This document shows, piece by piece, positions 6,615 to 7,449 of a stretch of 7,449 bases of DNA. This DNA comes from Candidatus Electrothrix marina (GTDB lineage Bacteria; Desulfobacterota; Desulfobulbia; Desulfobulbales; Desulfobulbaceae), in contig MTKS01000070.1 of assembly GCA_004028495.1 (NCBI GenBank), forward strand, positions 1-7,449, written 5' to 3'. A program made the translations under genes and the position numbers. Under the pieces are notes generated by a model. That model worked only from the letters and a program-made list of their open reading frames with translations. It did no database searches and was not told the origin of the DNA. Within the stretch, counting starts at the first letter, position 1; every line of letters starts with the position of its first letter.

Positions 6615-6644
6615 ATCTGCTTGTGTGAAACGAAAGCGGACAAC
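6605..6644 (+). repeat. dispersed repeat R2, copy b
   Basis: Second copy of R2. The core at 6617-6644 differs from 2356-2383 at only three positions. The flank AGTCAAG (6605-6611) covers the final codons of the nuclease gene, whose TAG stop is at 6612-6614. AT-rich sequence ends here and composition returns to that of the other genes. A GTG inside both cores opens VKRKR, but the two frames then differ in sequence and length, so coding is not supported. Confidence 0.65.
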
Positions 6645-6679
6645 GTATTCATTCACCCAACCTCTTTTAAGCCATTCCG

Positions 6680-7449
6680 ATGTTATCAGAAATAGAAATA
6701 CAAGACTTCAAGAGCTATAAAAAGGCAACGCTTCCACTGTCCCCGCTTTCTATTTTGATCGGAGCAAATGCCTCAGGAAAGAGTAATGCGATTGAAGCAT
6801 TGAGAATCCTGAGTTGGATTGCCCAGGGGCAAAAACTAAATTCTATAAAGTATGGCGTCAGTGATTCCGAAGATATTATCAGAGGACGTTTATCGGATTT
6901 AGGTCGAGACGGGAGCAGTTTGTTCACTCTCCTTTGCAGGTTAACGACAAAGGAGTGGAATTGCCTTCTTATTGAACTCGAATGTCGTGACAATGAACTG
7001 CATATCTCTCAAGAATACGTTTCCTCCTCAAACAGCAGTGTTCCGCTCTATCGTATAAAAGAGGCCAGTAAGGGAGAGAGAACAGATGTTGTTGTTGAGT
7101 ATAACAATTTTGCGAGAGGAGGGAAGAAGCCTGTTATTACCTGCATTGATCAAATGGCTGTGTTTACACAGTTAGAAACGCCTGCCCGTTTTGGTAGCTC
7201 GCATAAAAAGGCGCAATCTGAAATCCCCAAAACGGTTGCATTGTATCAAAAAATTCTTTCAAACATTCTCTTTCTTGATCCTGTTCCCTCTCTTATGCGT
7301 GAAGACGCGAATCGCCATGAAAAAAAATTGCGTGGAGATGGAAAAAATCTTTCAGGTGTCCTCTATACCTTATGTCAAAACAAGGAGCAGAAATTCATAG
7401 TTCTCAATCTCATCCGCTCTCTTCCTGAGCAGGATATAACTGATGTGAC
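6680..7449 (+). CDS. AAA ATPase, OLD/RecF/SMC-like, 5' part
   Basis: A frame starting at ATG 6680 stays open to the window end, giving 256 residues of a longer gene. The N-terminus is typical of RecF/OLD/SMC-like ABC ATPases: IEIQDFKSYKKATLPL, then the Walker A motif G28-ANASGKS-N36 followed by the helix AIEALRIL. Residues 198-231 carry FLDPVPSLMRE and GDGKNLSGVLYTL, the latter resembling the GxNLxxxLxxL segment of AAA_21-type ATPases. Walker B, the signature motif and any C-terminal nuclease (TOPRIM) domain would lie past the window. Such ATPases are common in phage-defence systems, often with a second effector gene next to them. Composition here is near 50% GC, unlike the AT-rich nuclease before it. 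The ribosome site is poor, and 65 bases including R2b separate the two genes. Role and partner cannot be fixed from this part. Confidence 0.85.
   Translation, partial: MLSEIEIQDFKSYKKATLPLSPLSILIGANASGKSNAIEALRILSWIAQGQKLNSIKYGVSDSEDIIRGRLSDLGRDGSSLFTLLCRLTTKEWNCLLIELECRDNELHISQEYVSSSNSSVPLYRIKEASKGERTDVVVEYNNFARGGKKPVITCIDQMAVFTQLETPARFGSSHKKAQSEIPKTVALYQKILSNILFLDPVPSLMREDANRHEKKLRGDGKNLSGVLYTLCQNKEQKFIVLNLIRSLPEQDITDV

Noticed and set aside
6715..6993. Minus-strand frame opposite the ATPase
   Set aside because: It is antisense to the Walker A region of a clear ATPase gene.
7191..7400. 69-codon + frame near the window end
   Set aside because: It lies in another frame inside the open ATPase gene and reads as low-complexity basic sequence.

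Overview
The window looks like an accessory region (toxin-antitoxin and probable defence genes) in the chromosome of a Gram-negative bacterium. The Gram-negative call rests on a periplasmic-type PQQ sugar dehydrogenase with a lipoprotein signal. The organism cannot be named from this sequence. The mix of PIN, MNT/HEPN and Rpn genes at middling GC would fit accessory-rich environmental lineages such as Desulfobacterota, but that is only a guess. All supported genes are on the + strand.

Left part (1-1915): the window opens inside a YkgJ-family cysteine-cluster protein. A toxin-antitoxin zone follows. It starts with a decayed MNT/HEPN remnant (579-654), continues with an intact antitoxin plus PIN-toxin pair (676-1346), then an intact MNT nucleotidyltransferase antitoxin (1431-1748), and ends with a HEPN toxin gene that breaks off after about 40 recognisable residues (1745-1915). 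The remnant and the intact MNT 3' end are homologous, so two MNT/HEPN copies flank the PIN pair.

Middle (1864-4532): a small unrecognised acidic protein, an Rpn-family PD-(D/E)XK nuclease, and an aldose (PQQ) dehydrogenase lipoprotein.

Right part (4454-7449): a 693-residue, strongly AT-rich protein with an N-terminal PD-(D/E)XK nuclease-like domain and a long unrecognised C-terminal region, then the start of an OLD/RecF-like AAA ATPase that runs off the window end.

The main unexplained signal is two dispersed repeats, here called R1 and R2, each present twice in the order R1-gene-R2 ... R1-gene-R2. R1a lies at the truncation of the HEPN toxin gene. R1b and R2b closely bracket the AT-rich nuclease gene. 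Together these suggest cassette-like gene exchange by an unidentified mechanism. No tRNA, rRNA, CRISPR array, complete insertion sequence or convincing intrinsic terminator was seen. No gene-free gap exceeds about 180 bases.
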